This document shows, piece by piece, positions 34,842-42,967 of a DNA stretch of 64,000 bases. Source of the DNA: Psychrobacillus faecigallinarum (GTDB lineage Bacteria > Bacillota > Bacilli > Bacillales_A > Planococcaceae). Position numbers and translations under genes: made by a program. The notes under the pieces were generated by a model. It was given only the letters and a program-made list of their open reading frames with translations. It was not told the DNA's origin and did not search any database. The stretch covers positions 1 through 64,000 of the forward strand of contig NZ_JACSQO010000003.1 in assembly GCF_014836595.1 (NCBI RefSeq), read 5' to 3'. Position 1 is the stretch's first letter, and each line of letters begins with the position of its first letter.

Positions 34842-37259
34842 CTATTTATCCAATTTCACACGTTGTAAACGTAAAGCATTCAAAACCACCGAAACTGAAC
34901 TGAATGCCATAGCTGCACCGGCTACCCATGGTGCGAGTAAACCAACCGCTGCAATTGGAATACCTAATGTATTATAGGCAAATGCCCAGAATAGATTTTG
35001 CTTTATATTTCTCATTGTTTTGCGACTCATTATAATCGCATCGGCAATGCTGTTTAAGTCCCCACGAATTAATGTAATATCAGCTGCCTCCATCGCAACA
35101 TCTGTTCCTGTGCCGATAGCCATTCCAATATCAGCAACTGCTAAAGCTGGTGCATCATTGATACCGTCACCGACCATTGCTACTTTTTTGCCGGAGGATT
35201 GTAGCTTTTTAATTTCCGCTGCCTTACCTTCTGGAAGCACCTCCGCAATTACCTGGTCAATTCCTGCCTGTTTTCCAATGGCAGTGGCTGTTAACTGGTT
35301 ATCACCAGTGATCATCATGACATCAATATTCATTTCCTTCAATCGCTTAATAGCCTGTAAAGAGGATTCCTTAATCGTATCAGCGACTGCAATCATACCA
35401 ACAAATTTTCCATTTATACTTGCTAGCATAGCAGTTTTCCCTTGTCCCTCGAGCTCTTCCATTCGTTTAAGAATAGCTGCTATATTAATATTATTTTGAT
35501 TCATTAATTTTTTAGTACCAACTAACACTTCTTGCTCATTTACCACTGCTTTTACACCGTATCCTGGTATGGCCTCAAAGGAAGTTACCTCTAGTAGTGT
35601 TATCCCACGCTCCTTGATCCCATCTACAATTGCTTCTGCAAGTGGGTGTTCCGACTGCCTTTCAGCTGCCCCGATATAAGCGAGAAAGTCGGATTCCTTC
35701 ATTCCCTCTTCCATAAGCACATCTGTTAGCTTCGGCTTTCCGTAAGTGACTGTCCCAGTTTTATCAACCACCACCGTATCAATATGGTGTGTCGTTTCTA
35801 AATGTTCTCCACCCTTAAACAGGATTCCGAACTCTGCAGCACGACCGGAGCCCGCCATGATAGATGTTGGTGTTGCAAGACCTAAAGCACATGGACAAGC
35901 AATGACAAGCACAGCTATCAATGCCTCAAGCGCTGGGGTGATTTCACCAGGTTCAACGACTAAGAACCAGACTAAGAATGTAACTATTGCTATTCCTACA
36001 ACGATTGGAACGAATATCCCAGAAATCTTATCTGCCAAACGTTGAATAGGCGCTTTTGAGCCTTGGGCATCTTCTACTACCTTAATAATTTGAGCAAGTG
36101 CAGTGTCTCTTCCAATTTTCGTTGCTTTCATTTTAATGGAACCATTTTTATTGATGGTGGATCCGAACAACGAATCTCCAGTCACTTTATCAACTGGTAT
36201 ACTCTCTCCAGTTAACATAGATTCATCGACTGCACTATTTCCAGCAATCACTTCTCCATCAACAGGAATTTTTTCTCCGGGCTTCACTAGAATGGTATCT
36301 CCTACTAATACTTCCTCAATGGGAATTACCAATTCAGCACCATCTCTAATAACCAATGCCGTTTTCGCCTGTAGCCCCATTAGTTTTTTTATAGCCTCCG
36401 AAGAGCGCCCCTTTGCCTTTGCTTCGAACAGCTTACCCAACAAAATCAGTGTGATAAGGACCGCGCTTGTTTCAAAGTAAAGGTTAGCTGCATGATGTTC
36501 ACCGGCAGTAATAATTGCTTGATAAACGCTATAAAAATAAGCTGCTGAGGTTCCTAACACAACGAGTACATCCATGTTGGCACTGCCATTTCTCAATGCT
36601 TTGTATGCACTAACATAAAACTGTCTTCCGATGATGAATTGGACAGGTGTTGCCAATACCATTTGCACCCACGGATTCATCAAAAATTCTGGCATGTAAA
36701 TAAAAGAAGTAAAAGAAAAATGTCCAACCATCGTCCAGAGAAGTGGCAAAGATAAAATAGCTGAAACAATAAATTTCACCTTTTGCTTTTGTATTGCTTC
36801 CTCTCGATAATCGACCGACTCTTTATCCTCTGATTTAATTATTGCACCATAACCAAGCTTTTCTACCTTTTGAATAATATCGTTTATAGTTACGTCGGAG
36901 GGATTAAACTCTACGGTTGCACGTTCGAGAGCCAGATTCACATTGGCAGAACTTACTCCCTCTAATTTGTTTAGACCTTTTTCAATGCGGGTAGAACAAG
37001 CAGCACAAGTCATACCAGTAATAGCAAACTCTTTCTTCTCTTTCACCACTCCGTATCCAAGTGCCTCAATTTTCTTCTCAAAGTCTTCTTCTGTTACTTT
37101 ATCAGGGTCATATTTGATAACTGATTTTTCAAGCGCTAAATTTACATTAGCTTCTTCCACACCGTCCATTTTGTTAATAACTTTTTCTATTCGCGCAGAA
37201 CATGCCGCACAGGTTATCCCAGTTATTTTATAGCTAGTCTGCTTTATATTATTTTCCAT
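34842..37259 (-). CDS. copA: Copper-exporting P1B-type ATPase CopA
   Basis: An 805-aa Cu(I) exporter. Two N-terminal HMA domains carry [13 protein letters not shown] and [13 protein letters not shown] (near residues 10 and 80). Membrane copper site is CPC in [13 protein letters not shown] near 400; the phosphorylation site DKTGTVTYG and hinge [11 protein letters not shown] are intact. Length is normal. The ATG at 37259 follows AGGTGAGG and is preferred to the ATG six codons earlier. It is 3' of copZ with a hairpin and a second CsoR-like box in between, so it may have its own promoter. Confidence 0.95.
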   Translation of the reverse strand: MENNIKQTSYKITGITCAACSARIEKVINKMDGVEEANVNLALEKSVIKYDPDKVTEEDFEKKIEALGYGVVKEKKEFAITGMTCAACSTRIEKGLNKLEGVSSANVNLALERATVEFNPSDVTINDIIQKVEKLGYGAIIKSEDKESVDYREEAIQKQKVKFIVSAILSLPLLWTMVGHFSFTSFIYMPEFLMNPWVQMVLATPVQFIIGRQFYVSAYKALRNGSANMDVLVVLGTSAAYFYSVYQAIITAGEHHAANLYFETSAVLITLILLGKLFEAKAKGRSSEAIKKLMGLQAKTALVIRDGAELVIPIEEVLVGDTILVKPGEKIPVDGEVIAGNSAVDESMLTGESIPVDKVTGDSLFGSTINKNGSIKMKATKIGRDTALAQIIKVVEDAQGSKAPIQRLADKISGIFVPIVVGIAIVTFLVWFLVVEPGEITPALEALIAVLVIACPCALGLATPTSIMAGSGRAAEFGILFKGGEHLETTHHIDTVVVDKTGTVTYGKPKLTDVLMEEGMKESDFLAYIGAAERQSEHPLAEAIVDGIKERGITLLEVTSFEAIPGYGVKAVVNEQEVLVGTKKLMNQNNINIAAILKRMEELEGQGKTAMLASINGKFVGMIAVADTIKESSLQAIKRLKEMNIDVMMITGDNQLTATAIGKQAGIDQVIAEVLPEGKAAEIKKLQSSGKKVAMVGDGINDAPALAVADIGMAIGTGTDVAMEAADITLIRGDLNSIADAIIMSRKTMRNIKQNLFWAFAYNTLGIPIAAVGLLAPWVAGAAMAFSSVSVVLNALRLQRVKLDK

Positions 37260-37277
37260 AACCCTCACCTTTCTCAT

Positions 37278-37294
37278 ATACGTCTAGGGGGTAT
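37278..37294 (-). promoter_or_regulatory. Candidate CsoR operator upstream of copA
   Basis: ATAC-GTCTAGGGGGTAT resembles the CsoR box (TACCCC/GGGGTA inverted halves), with one good half (TAGGGGGTAT) and one degenerate half. It sits between the copZ stop and the copA start. A weak hairpin GAGTGC...GCACTC precedes it at 37313-37332. Confidence 0.5.
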
Positions 37295-37338
37295 ATATTA
37301 CCTAAATAAAGAGAGTGCCTGTATGAGCACTCCATCTA

Positions 37339-37548
37339 TTATTGGACATCGTAGCCTTGTTCATCGATTGTTTCTTTTATTTTGGCTAAAGTAACTTTGT
37401 CTTCTTCAAAGGATACATCTACTTTTCCGGATTCAAGATATACTTTTACTTGTTCAACGCCATCTAGATTACCTACACTTGTTTCTACCGATTTAACGCA
37501 ATGTCCACATGACATGCCTTTAACTTCTAATGTAACTTGATTTAACAT
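37339..37548 (-). CDS. copZ: Copper chaperone CopZ
   Basis: A 69-aa HMA-domain protein with the Cu(I) motif GMSCGHCVKSV at residues 11-21; the fold length is complete. CopZ passes Cu(I) to CopA and buffers it in the cytosol. GGAGGAATTC precedes its ATG. It starts 11 nt after csoR. The Cys-x-x-Cys is intact. Confidence 0.95.
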   Translation of the reverse strand: MLNQVTLEVKGMSCGHCVKSVETSVGNLDGVEQVKVYLESGKVDVSFEEDKVTLAKIKETIDEQGYDVQ

Positions 37549-37559
37549 TTGAATTCCTC

Positions 37560-37889
37560 CTATTTTCTCATTAGTTTTTGAATCGTAACGAGCAGTTCAT
37601 CTAACACTTCTTCATCGCCTTCAGCTAACCTATTAGCCACGCACCCCTTTAAATGTCCTTGCAAAAGAACCTTAGCAACACTATTTAAAGCCGACTGGGT
37701 TGCAGATAGTTGGGTAATTATATCGTCACAGTAAATATCCTTTTCAACCATCCCTTTAATGCCACGAATTTGTCCTTCAATACGATTCAGTCTATTGGTT
37801 AAATCTTTTTTTACATGCTCAGGATGGTGACTTCTCCTACAAGACAAGTCTGATGGTAATTCTGTATTTTCCTCTATTACATTGTCCAA
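37560..37889 (-). CDS. csoR: Copper-sensing transcriptional repressor CsoR
   Basis: This 109-aa helical repressor has the Cu(I) ligands in the family order Cys-His-Cys: Cys54 in DIYCDD, His79 in QGHLKGC and Cys83. The DNA-binding helix RLNRIEGQIRGIKGMVEKD is intact. It releases DNA on Cu(I) binding, derepressing copZ and copA. Its own promoter contains a clear operator in the spacer, so the csoR-copZ unit is autoregulated. Confidence 0.95.
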   Translation of the reverse strand: MDNVIEENTELPSDLSCRRSHHPEHVKKDLTNRLNRIEGQIRGIKGMVEKDIYCDDIITQLSATQSALNSVAKVLLQGHLKGCVANRLAEGDEEVLDELLVTIQKLMRK

Positions 37890-37915
37890 GTAACCAACCT
37901 CCTATTCCTACTACC

Positions 37916-37944
37916 AGTATATGATACCCTAAAGGGGTATGCAA
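37916..37944 (-). promoter_or_regulatory. csoR promoter with CsoR operator in the spacer
   Basis: On the minus strand TTGCAT (37939-37944), 17 nt and TATACT (37916-37921) form a sigmaA promoter. The spacer carries the near-palindrome ATACCCTAAAGGGGTAT (plus-strand reading 37924-37940), a textbook CsoR-type box. Confidence 0.8.
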
Positions 37945-38058
37945 CTTATTTGATTTTTAAATTTTTGAAGCTATTTTAACTACGAACTTTTAATAGTTTT
38001 CACCTAATGAATCGATTTTATGATTATCAGTTGGAAGAGACATAGAAAAACGCTATAT

Positions 38059-38097
38059 AAAAAGACGTTCCTAGTTTAACTAAGGAAGCGTCTTAAA
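38059..38097 (-). terminator. Rho-independent terminator of the thiol operon
   Basis: On the minus strand AAGACGCTTCCTTAGT pairs with ACTAGGAACGTCTT, followed by TTT. Confidence 0.8.
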
Positions 38098-38104
38098 TTA
38101 GATA

Positions 38105-38635
38105 TTAAATTGGTAGTATTTGCTCCATATATTTCTTGATGCTTTCCTCGCTCATTTCACCGGTTATGATCTTTTCTATTTTACCTTCAGAGTTGATGAG
38201 TAGGGTCGTAGGCAACGGGTTAATATTGAAGGCGTTGATAACACTTTTATTGTTATCAATTAGAACTGGGAATGTTAATCCCTTTCTATCAATGTATCTT
38301 TGAACCTTTAAATCCGACTCGCCTACATTTACCGCGAGGATTTCAAGCCCTTGATCTTTATAGTTTTGATATTGTTCATCTATGATAGGAAATTCTCTTT
38401 CACAAGGCTTACACCATGTCCCCCAAAAGTTTAGAAAGACTCCCTGTCCTTTGTAATCGGATAATTGATGCTTCTCACCGTTCATATCTACTAATGCAAA
38501 ATCAGGTGCGGCGTCCCCCTCCTTCAAGATTGCATTTTTCTCCTTTGTTACATTCGAGTAAATCGTAAATACAATGGCAACAACCATTAAAGACAAAATG
38601 AGAGCTCGAATATAAAATCTCTTTTTCTTGTTCAT
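38105..38635 (-). CDS. ResA/TlpA-type thiol-disulfide oxidoreductase
   Basis: A 176-aa membrane-anchored thioredoxin with an N-terminal helix (about residues 8-28), the TlpA-like DAAPDFALVDMNGEKHQLSDYKG lead-in and the active site WGTWCKPCEREF near 75. It faces outward and probably reduces or reshuffles thiols, for example in apocytochrome c or metalloprotein maturation. GAGGAGG is upstream. It is the last gene of the five-gene operon with bdbC and bdbD. Confidence 0.85.
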   Translation of the reverse strand: MNKKKRFYIRALILSLMVVAIVFTIYSNVTKEKNAILKEGDAAPDFALVDMNGEKHQLSDYKGQGVFLNFWGTWCKPCEREFPIIDEQYQNYKDQGLEILAVNVGESDLKVQRYIDRKGLTFPVLIDNNKSVINAFNINPLPTTLLINSEGKIEKIITGEMSEESIKKYMEQILPI

Positions 38636-38668
38636 CTAAACTTCCTCCTCTCTTCTTATAATAAATTG

Positions 38669-39073
38669 TTATTTTTTCTTCCAAAGACCAAGCATGAAAA
38701 CGGTAATCATAACGAATGCTAACAATGCTAGAAATGGAATAGTTACAAAACCAAACCAATTGATATATTGTCCTGAACAGGGAACTCCGCTTGTACATGC
38801 GCTAAATTCCTGCAAGGAAGGAATTTTCTGCAGGGCATAATGGTAGCTGGAAACACATATGCCAATTATAGATAGTGGTAGCGCATATACATAAATCTTT
38901 TTGTCGTTTCTATAGAAAGCTACACCCAATAGAAACACCAGCGGATACATTAAAATCCTCTGATACCAGCAAAGTGTACATGGAATAAATCCCATCCGTT
39001 CACTAAAAAATAAACTACCTATCGTTGCGGTAAGCGCTACAAGCCACGCAGCTAAAATAGATTTATTTAGCAT
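38669..39073 (-). CDS. bdbC: Disulfide formation protein BdbC (DsbB-like)
   Basis: The 134-aa membrane protein has four hydrophobic segments and the redox motif CTLCWYQRI near residue 29, plus the second pair CTSGVPC near 90-96 in an external loop, as in DsbB/BdbC. It re-oxidises BdbD and passes electrons to quinone. It starts at the ATG 39073, inside the end of bdbD (11-nt overlap), with GAGG upstream, so it is translationally coupled. Confidence 0.9.
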   Translation of the reverse strand: MLNKSILAAWLVALTATIGSLFFSERMGFIPCTLCWYQRILMYPLVFLLGVAFYRNDKKIYVYALPLSIIGICVSSYHYALQKIPSLQEFSACTSGVPCSGQYINWFGFVTIPFLALLAFVMITVFMLGLWKKK

Positions 39074-39713
39074 TTGCAGCCTCTTCCACCATTTTAGCAA
39101 AGTCCGTCATCGTTTTCCCTGTAAACTCCTTACCGCCAATATAAATGGATGGAGTGGCAACTATACCAAGATTTTTTGCTGTACTCATATCTAGATTCCA
39201 CGCTTCCTTTCCTCCCTCTTCACTAAATGCCTGTTTAACCTTTTCCACTTCTTCTTCGCTCGCTATCTCAGCTAGTACCGCCACTAAAAATTCATCTGAC
39301 ATTAGGTTTTCTTGACCGCTTGCATTTGTTTGATTTGCAAATAACAAATGATGGAAGGACCAAAATTTTTCATTTCCGAGTTCCTTATATACCGTCTCTC
39401 CAAACTGCGCGGCTGTATTAGAATCAGCAGCAATGAAAGAATAGTTCATGTAGTAAAACTTCGCCTTCCCCGTTTCTACGAATTCCTCATTAATTAGTGG
39501 GAAGAGACTGTCATTAAAGTCTTTACAATGTGAGCATTTATAATCACCAAATTCTACAATTTCCACCGGAGCAGATGCTTCACCTATGTAAGGCTGTCCA
39601 TCGTATTCAATAACAACAGATTCTGCCTTCGTATCTGTTAATACAATGATTCCAACAATACATATTGCAATAACACCTATAAACCAAAAAATCTTCTTAG
39701 ACAAATTCAACAT
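39063..39713 (-). CDS. bdbD: Thiol-disulfide oxidoreductase BdbD (DsbA family)
   Basis: This 216-aa protein has an N-terminal membrane anchor (residues 6-24) and a thioredoxin/DsbA domain with active site GDYKCSHCKDF near residue 57 and the cis-Pro loop VATPSIYIGG near 184. It oxidises secreted proteins outside the membrane. GGAGATG precedes the ATG. It overlaps bdbC and lies 40 nt after the M56 gene. Confidence 0.9.
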   Translation of the reverse strand: MLNLSKKIFWFIGVIAICIVGIIVLTDTKAESVVIEYDGQPYIGEASAPVEIVEFGDYKCSHCKDFNDSLFPLINEEFVETGKAKFYYMNYSFIAADSNTAAQFGETVYKELGNEKFWSFHHLLFANQTNASGQENLMSDEFLVAVLAEIASEEEVEKVKQAFSEEGGKEAWNLDMSTAKNLGIVATPSIYIGGKEFTGKTMTDFAKMVEEAANAK

Positions 39714-39753
39714 CTCCTAAAACTACATAACGTAGTGTAATTGGGTAAAAAAT

Positions 39754-40602
39754 TTACGCTAATGCGTAAATAAAAAAGCTACATATTAACGCAAATATAG
39801 CAATGGATAAAACAGTGTCTCTCCATGGAATTTGCAACTTTACTTCTGTTAAAGGGTTTAATAAATATTCTATTCGGTAATTGACAGAGGTATCTGCAAA
39901 TGATGCATATGTAAAAGGCATTTGGTCTAACTTTCCTACCTTTAACATCTTTAAAAGTGCACTGCTTAAGCTTGCAGATGTTGCTTGTCTCTCTATAGCA
40001 TATTCATCTGCCAACACTTCTTGGACAATTCTATATTTTTGTTGGAACCACTTTAATATCGGAATATATCTTATAGTAGTAGAAAATAATGATAACATGA
40101 ACATTTTTAAAGGATCACGGTTATTCTGATGGTACATCTCATGTGCTAATACTGCATTTAGCTCTTCCTCGTTAAGTAGATTTACAAGCCCAGTTGATAT
40201 AACAATCTTAGGTGTAAAGAATCCCATTGTAATGGCTAGAGGAGTTGGATAAGAGATTACGATAAATTCTTCCTTCTTGTTGCTATACGATTCATTTAAA
40301 TTCTTTGTTAGCTTCTTCTCTTTATATTGTTGAAACTTTAATTTCATCCTTTTCGCTTGAACAAATTGTATACATATCTTCCAGAATAGATAAACCAATG
40401 TAAAAATGACTAAACCGTCAAGTGCATATTCCAGTGAGGATAAACCAATCATTTTTAATGTGCTATGACATACTTCTACAAGGTTAAACTTCACATCCCA
40501 TCCCGCAAGCATGGAAATAACATAAATGGCCATCTGAAAAAAAATGATTCCAGAAATAAGTAAAGACGCTATAAACATATGGGTCGATTGACGTTTGTTC
40601 AT
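39754..40602 (-). CDS. M56 family (BlaR1/MecR1-like) metallopeptidase without sensor domain
   Basis: A 282-aa integral membrane protein with N-terminal helices, a cytosolic peptidase region with HExxH in VLAHEMYHQNNRDP near residue 155, and a final helix, but with no C-terminal penicillin-binding sensor domain. BlaR1/MecR1 relatives of this short form are often paired with BlaI/CopY repressors and metal or redox genes. It presumably cleaves or triggers loss of the adjacent BlaI-like repressor. Its start is 3 nt after the repressor stop. Confidence 0.85.
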   Translation of the reverse strand: MNKRQSTHMFIASLLISGIIFFQMAIYVISMLAGWDVKFNLVEVCHSTLKMIGLSSLEYALDGLVIFTLVYLFWKICIQFVQAKRMKLKFQQYKEKKLTKNLNESYSNKKEEFIVISYPTPLAITMGFFTPKIVISTGLVNLLNEEELNAVLAHEMYHQNNRDPLKMFMLSLFSTTIRYIPILKWFQQKYRIVQEVLADEYAIERQATSASLSSALLKMLKVGKLDQMPFTYASFADTSVNYRIEYLLNPLTEVKLQIPWRDTVLSIAIFALICSFFIYALA

Positions 40603-40605
40603 AAG

Positions 40606-41019
40606 CTACATTTCCTTTTTCCACTCTTTTATTTTTTGCTCAAGCTTAGCAACTAGATCATCATCAACATCTTCTATAGCATCTAGCATATGACTGACAA
40701 CCACATTGCCAAACTCGTCCATAAGCTCGTTCGTCATTTCCTTAGATTGAGTATTGATAAACTCTTCTCTCGAAAGAACTGGCATATACATAGAAGATCT
40801 ACCCTCTGCTCTTTTTTGTAGTATTCCTTTATCCACTAATCTGTTCATGACGGTCATAACCGTGTTAAAATTTGTTGCTTTTTCACAGTCCAATACCTTT
40901 TGTACATCCTTAATGGTCATCTCCGTACCAGTCCAAAGAATATCCATTATTTTAGATTCAAGTGGTCCGAAAAAGCGATTCAATCCACTTTCGTTCATTT
41001 TAAACTTTCCAATTTTCAC
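40606..41019 (-). CDS. BlaI/MecI/CopY family transcriptional repressor
   Basis: A 137-aa winged-helix repressor with the Penicillinase_R pattern: FFGPLESKIMDILWTGTEMT, VLDCEKATNFNTVMTVMNRLVDKGIL and RSSMYMPVLSREEFI. The C-terminal half carries the dimer helices. The GTG start at 41019 follows GAGGTGAG; an internal ATG at 40998 has a weaker site. It heads the operon with M56, BdbD, BdbC and ResA-like genes. No CopY-type CxCx4CxC tail is present, so copper binding by the repressor itself is unlikely. Confidence 0.85.
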   Translation of the reverse strand: MKIGKFKMNESGLNRFFGPLESKIMDILWTGTEMTIKDVQKVLDCEKATNFNTVMTVMNRLVDKGILQKRAEGRSSMYMPVLSREEFINTQSKEMTNELMDEFGNVVVSHMLDAIEDVDDDLVAKLEQKIKEWKKEM

Positions 41020-41032
41020 GTAAGCTCACCTC

Positions 41033-41070
41033 ACATTACTCATTGTAGTGTATCTATTAGTTAAAGTGAA
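41033..41070 (-). promoter_or_regulatory. Promoter with BlaI-type inverted repeat
   Basis: On the minus strand TTCACT (41065-41070), 17 nt and TACAAT (41042-41047) form a sigmaA promoter. The inverted repeat ACACTAC-AATGA-GTAATGT (41033-41051) overlaps the -10 element and contains the TACA core of BlaI/CopY operators. Autoregulation of the operon is the simplest reading. Confidence 0.65.
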
Positions 41071-41359
41071 GTTTTTTATACTCAGGGACATTGTAATAAT
41101 AACAATTTTATGAACTTCCTCATAATCACAATAACCCCCAAAGGAAATCGGGGGCATTTTGGGTGGACAAACAGATAAGGTTTATACGAATTGTTTATTT
41201 GATTATGTCTTAGCCTCTAGTGTTAAGAGTAAATGTATTTTTACAATAATTTGTTCTTAAAAATTCCAAATACTAACAAATGAGAAATTTCCTCGCTCTC
41301 ATCTCCGTCATGAGGACCTAAGATTGAATGGTCCTTTTTATTTTTCTTAAAAGCCACAA
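41071..41359. other. Intergenic stretch with two hairpins
   Basis: CCCCCAAAGGAAATCGGGGG lies near 41134-41153 and GGACC...GGTCC with T run at 41314-41340. No gene is seen. The latter could terminate plus-strand transcription. Confidence 0.5.
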
Positions 41360-41602
41360 CTATAATGATTTAAGCTCCTTAATGATGCAGTCTAGTTTTT
41401 TTTCTATTTGGGATAGTTGACTTTTTTGATCACTCATAATTTTCTTTTCGGAGTGTTCTTCCTCTAACATTTCTTGTAGGGATATTCCTTCTCCAATCGT
41501 CCCAATAAGTAGACCTAGTGTTTCGAAAGCAGAACCTAAGAACTCCAATGTTGGGCCTAAGTTAGGCTGCTCAATGAATTTTTCGTTGTTTTTGGAATGC
41601 AT
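41360..41602 (-). CDS. Small amphipathic protein A of a divergent pair, unknown
   Basis: An 80-aa protein with a glycine-spaced hydrophobic helix (LGSAFETLGLLIGTIGEGI, about residues 22-40) followed by a polar linker and a C-terminal coiled-coil (QIEKKLDCIIKELKSL). The same architecture occurs in the 89-aa protein encoded divergently from 41899. The family is not known to me; similar tiny proteins exist in Bacillales. The start ATG has AAAGGA at long spacing, so the exact start is uncertain. Confidence 0.6.
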   Translation of the reverse strand: MHSKNNEKFIEQPNLGPTLEFLGSAFETLGLLIGTIGEGISLQEMLEEEHSEKKIMSDQKSQLSQIEKKLDCIIKELKSL

Positions 41603-41898
41603 ATCTTGTCTAACATCCTTTGGCTGTCTTTTGTCTAGAATATGCCAACATAAGAGTGTTGGTTATTTTGTGGAGAACAACAACGATATTACTTTCTTTA
41701 CAGAGGCACACCTTCTCTACATTGAATATAGAGAGGCAATTTAAATGCTGTTGTAGACCACTAGCGGGAACATATTTAATATGCTATTTAGGACCTTTTT
41801 TCTTAGGGTCTAAATAAAAACGCCCTTGCTTGTTTGAATGGCTTGAATAACATGTGATAAAGCATAATTGCTAATAATATAGACAAGGAAGCATGTTA

Positions 41899-42168
41899 AT
41901 GAATAATAAGAATGATTTACAAAATGATTCAAGTTCAGAATCAACGGATCTTCTAGTAGCTAAATTAGCACTTTTCGGAGCTACACTTACTACAATAGGA
42001 GATGGAATAGCAGCTTTAGCAGCAGGTATTGCACTTAAAGGATTAGAAAATACAAATAATCAAAAATCCTGTGAGCAGTCAAATCAATCGGCTCAAATAG
42101 AACAAATGCAAAAACAAATTAATGAATTAACAAGAAAGTTAGATAAAATTGAGCGTAGTAAGAGATAA
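41899..42168 (+). CDS. Small amphipathic protein B of a divergent pair, unknown
   Basis: An 89-aa protein with an N-terminal Ser/Asn-rich segment, a hydrophobic helix with regular small residues (ALFGATLTTIGDGIAALAAG, about 26-45), a Gln/Asn linker and a C-terminal coiled-coil (QIEQMQKQINELTRKLDKI). AAGGAA lies 8 nt before the ATG at 41899. It resembles the product of the divergent gene at 41360-41602 in layout and local sequence. The function is unknown; membrane association or oligomerisation is inference. Confidence 0.6.
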   Translation: MNNKNDLQNDSSSESTDLLVAKLALFGATLTTIGDGIAALAAGIALKGLENTNNQKSCEQSNQSAQIEQMQKQINELTRKLDKIERSKR

Positions 42169-42332
42169 AAAATTGTCTCTTACTTTTTACTTTCTGTTTT
42201 ATACATAAGCCTCCGTTTAGCCTTTATCCAATTGTATGGCATTTATATTTTTACCTTTTTTATACTATAAAGAGTATGAATCACTTTTTTTTAGGTAAAT
42301 CTATACCTAACTGAAATAAATTGAGGTGTGAT

Positions 42333-42605
42333 ATGAATTTTCCTTTAATACATACAAATTTTTGGGATGCTGTAATAGCTATACCTGTAATCATAATTAT
42401 CACTCAAATAATCAAAATTCTTTTTCGCGTACAAGCCAAAAATGTCCCTTTCATAGCCTTGATCTAAGGCCTTATTATTTCTGTCTTTATCAGCCATCGT
42501 CATCATATTGTTGCGGGCCTTTTTATGGGTTGGTTTTATGGTTATGCAGCTATAGGGAATTATTCAGCTTTAAAAGTATCGTTAAGGGCATATAGGAAAA
42601 AGTAA
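42333..42605 (+). pseudogene. Small membrane protein broken by in-frame TAA
   Basis: From an ATG with GAGGTG upstream, a 90-position frame reads FPLIHTNFWDAVIAIPVIII then RVQAKNVPFIALI, a TAA at 42465-42467, and continues GLIISVFISHRHHIVAGLFM and GWFYGYAAIGNYSALKVSL to a natural stop. The two halves look like one protein with three hydrophobic segments, resembling small holin-like or unknown Bacillus membrane proteins. A nonsense mutation is the simplest reading. A +1-frame reading of this stretch with many Cys and Asn is a shadow. Confidence 0.6.
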
Positions 42606-42929
42606 TATATCAAACTGAAATATTGAACATTTTATACACCCATACCATATATACCAAACAACAATCATTCATATAAGATACTTTTAAATTTTCTATGAGC
42701 TATATATTTCTAGTGCACTAAAATCATATCATTTATTTTAATTTTCACTTAATTATCCACAACTGTGGTAAAGTTGTTGATAATTCCTTAATCCACTCCA
42801 CTTTTACATTCGCTTCGAACTTTAGGAATGCTCATGTCTTCTATTTAAACTCTCTTTTTATCAGTTACAATTGACTCTATAAATTAGTTCCTCCTTCTAA
42901 TATTATTTCCTCTTCCATTTTATATAAAA
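42606..42929. other. AT-rich intergenic stretch, nothing recognised
   Basis: No coding, RNA or repeat signal is visible. Confidence 0.5.
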
Positions 42930-42957
42930 TAAAAAACGCTCCTAATAGGAACGTTCT
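42930..42957 (-). terminator. Rho-independent terminator of the RsbR-like gene
   Basis: On the minus strand AACGTTCCTA pairs with TAGGAGCGTT, followed by TTTT. Confidence 0.85.
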
Positions 42958-42967
42958 TTGACTTAAA

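Noticed and set aside
41640-41760. Remnant of a GIY-YIG-like protein (FTEAHLLYIEYREAI)
   Set aside because: Only about 30 codons with no start, and the similarity is too short to support.
41785-41815. T-rich hairpin read as terminator (ATTTAGGACC/GGGTCTAAAT)
   Set aside because: The stem pairs imperfectly and no gene on the plus strand ends here.
42362-42595. Cys/Asn-rich 77-aa reading frame
   Set aside because: A frame shadow of the hydrophobic small membrane protein in the other frame; no ribosome site.
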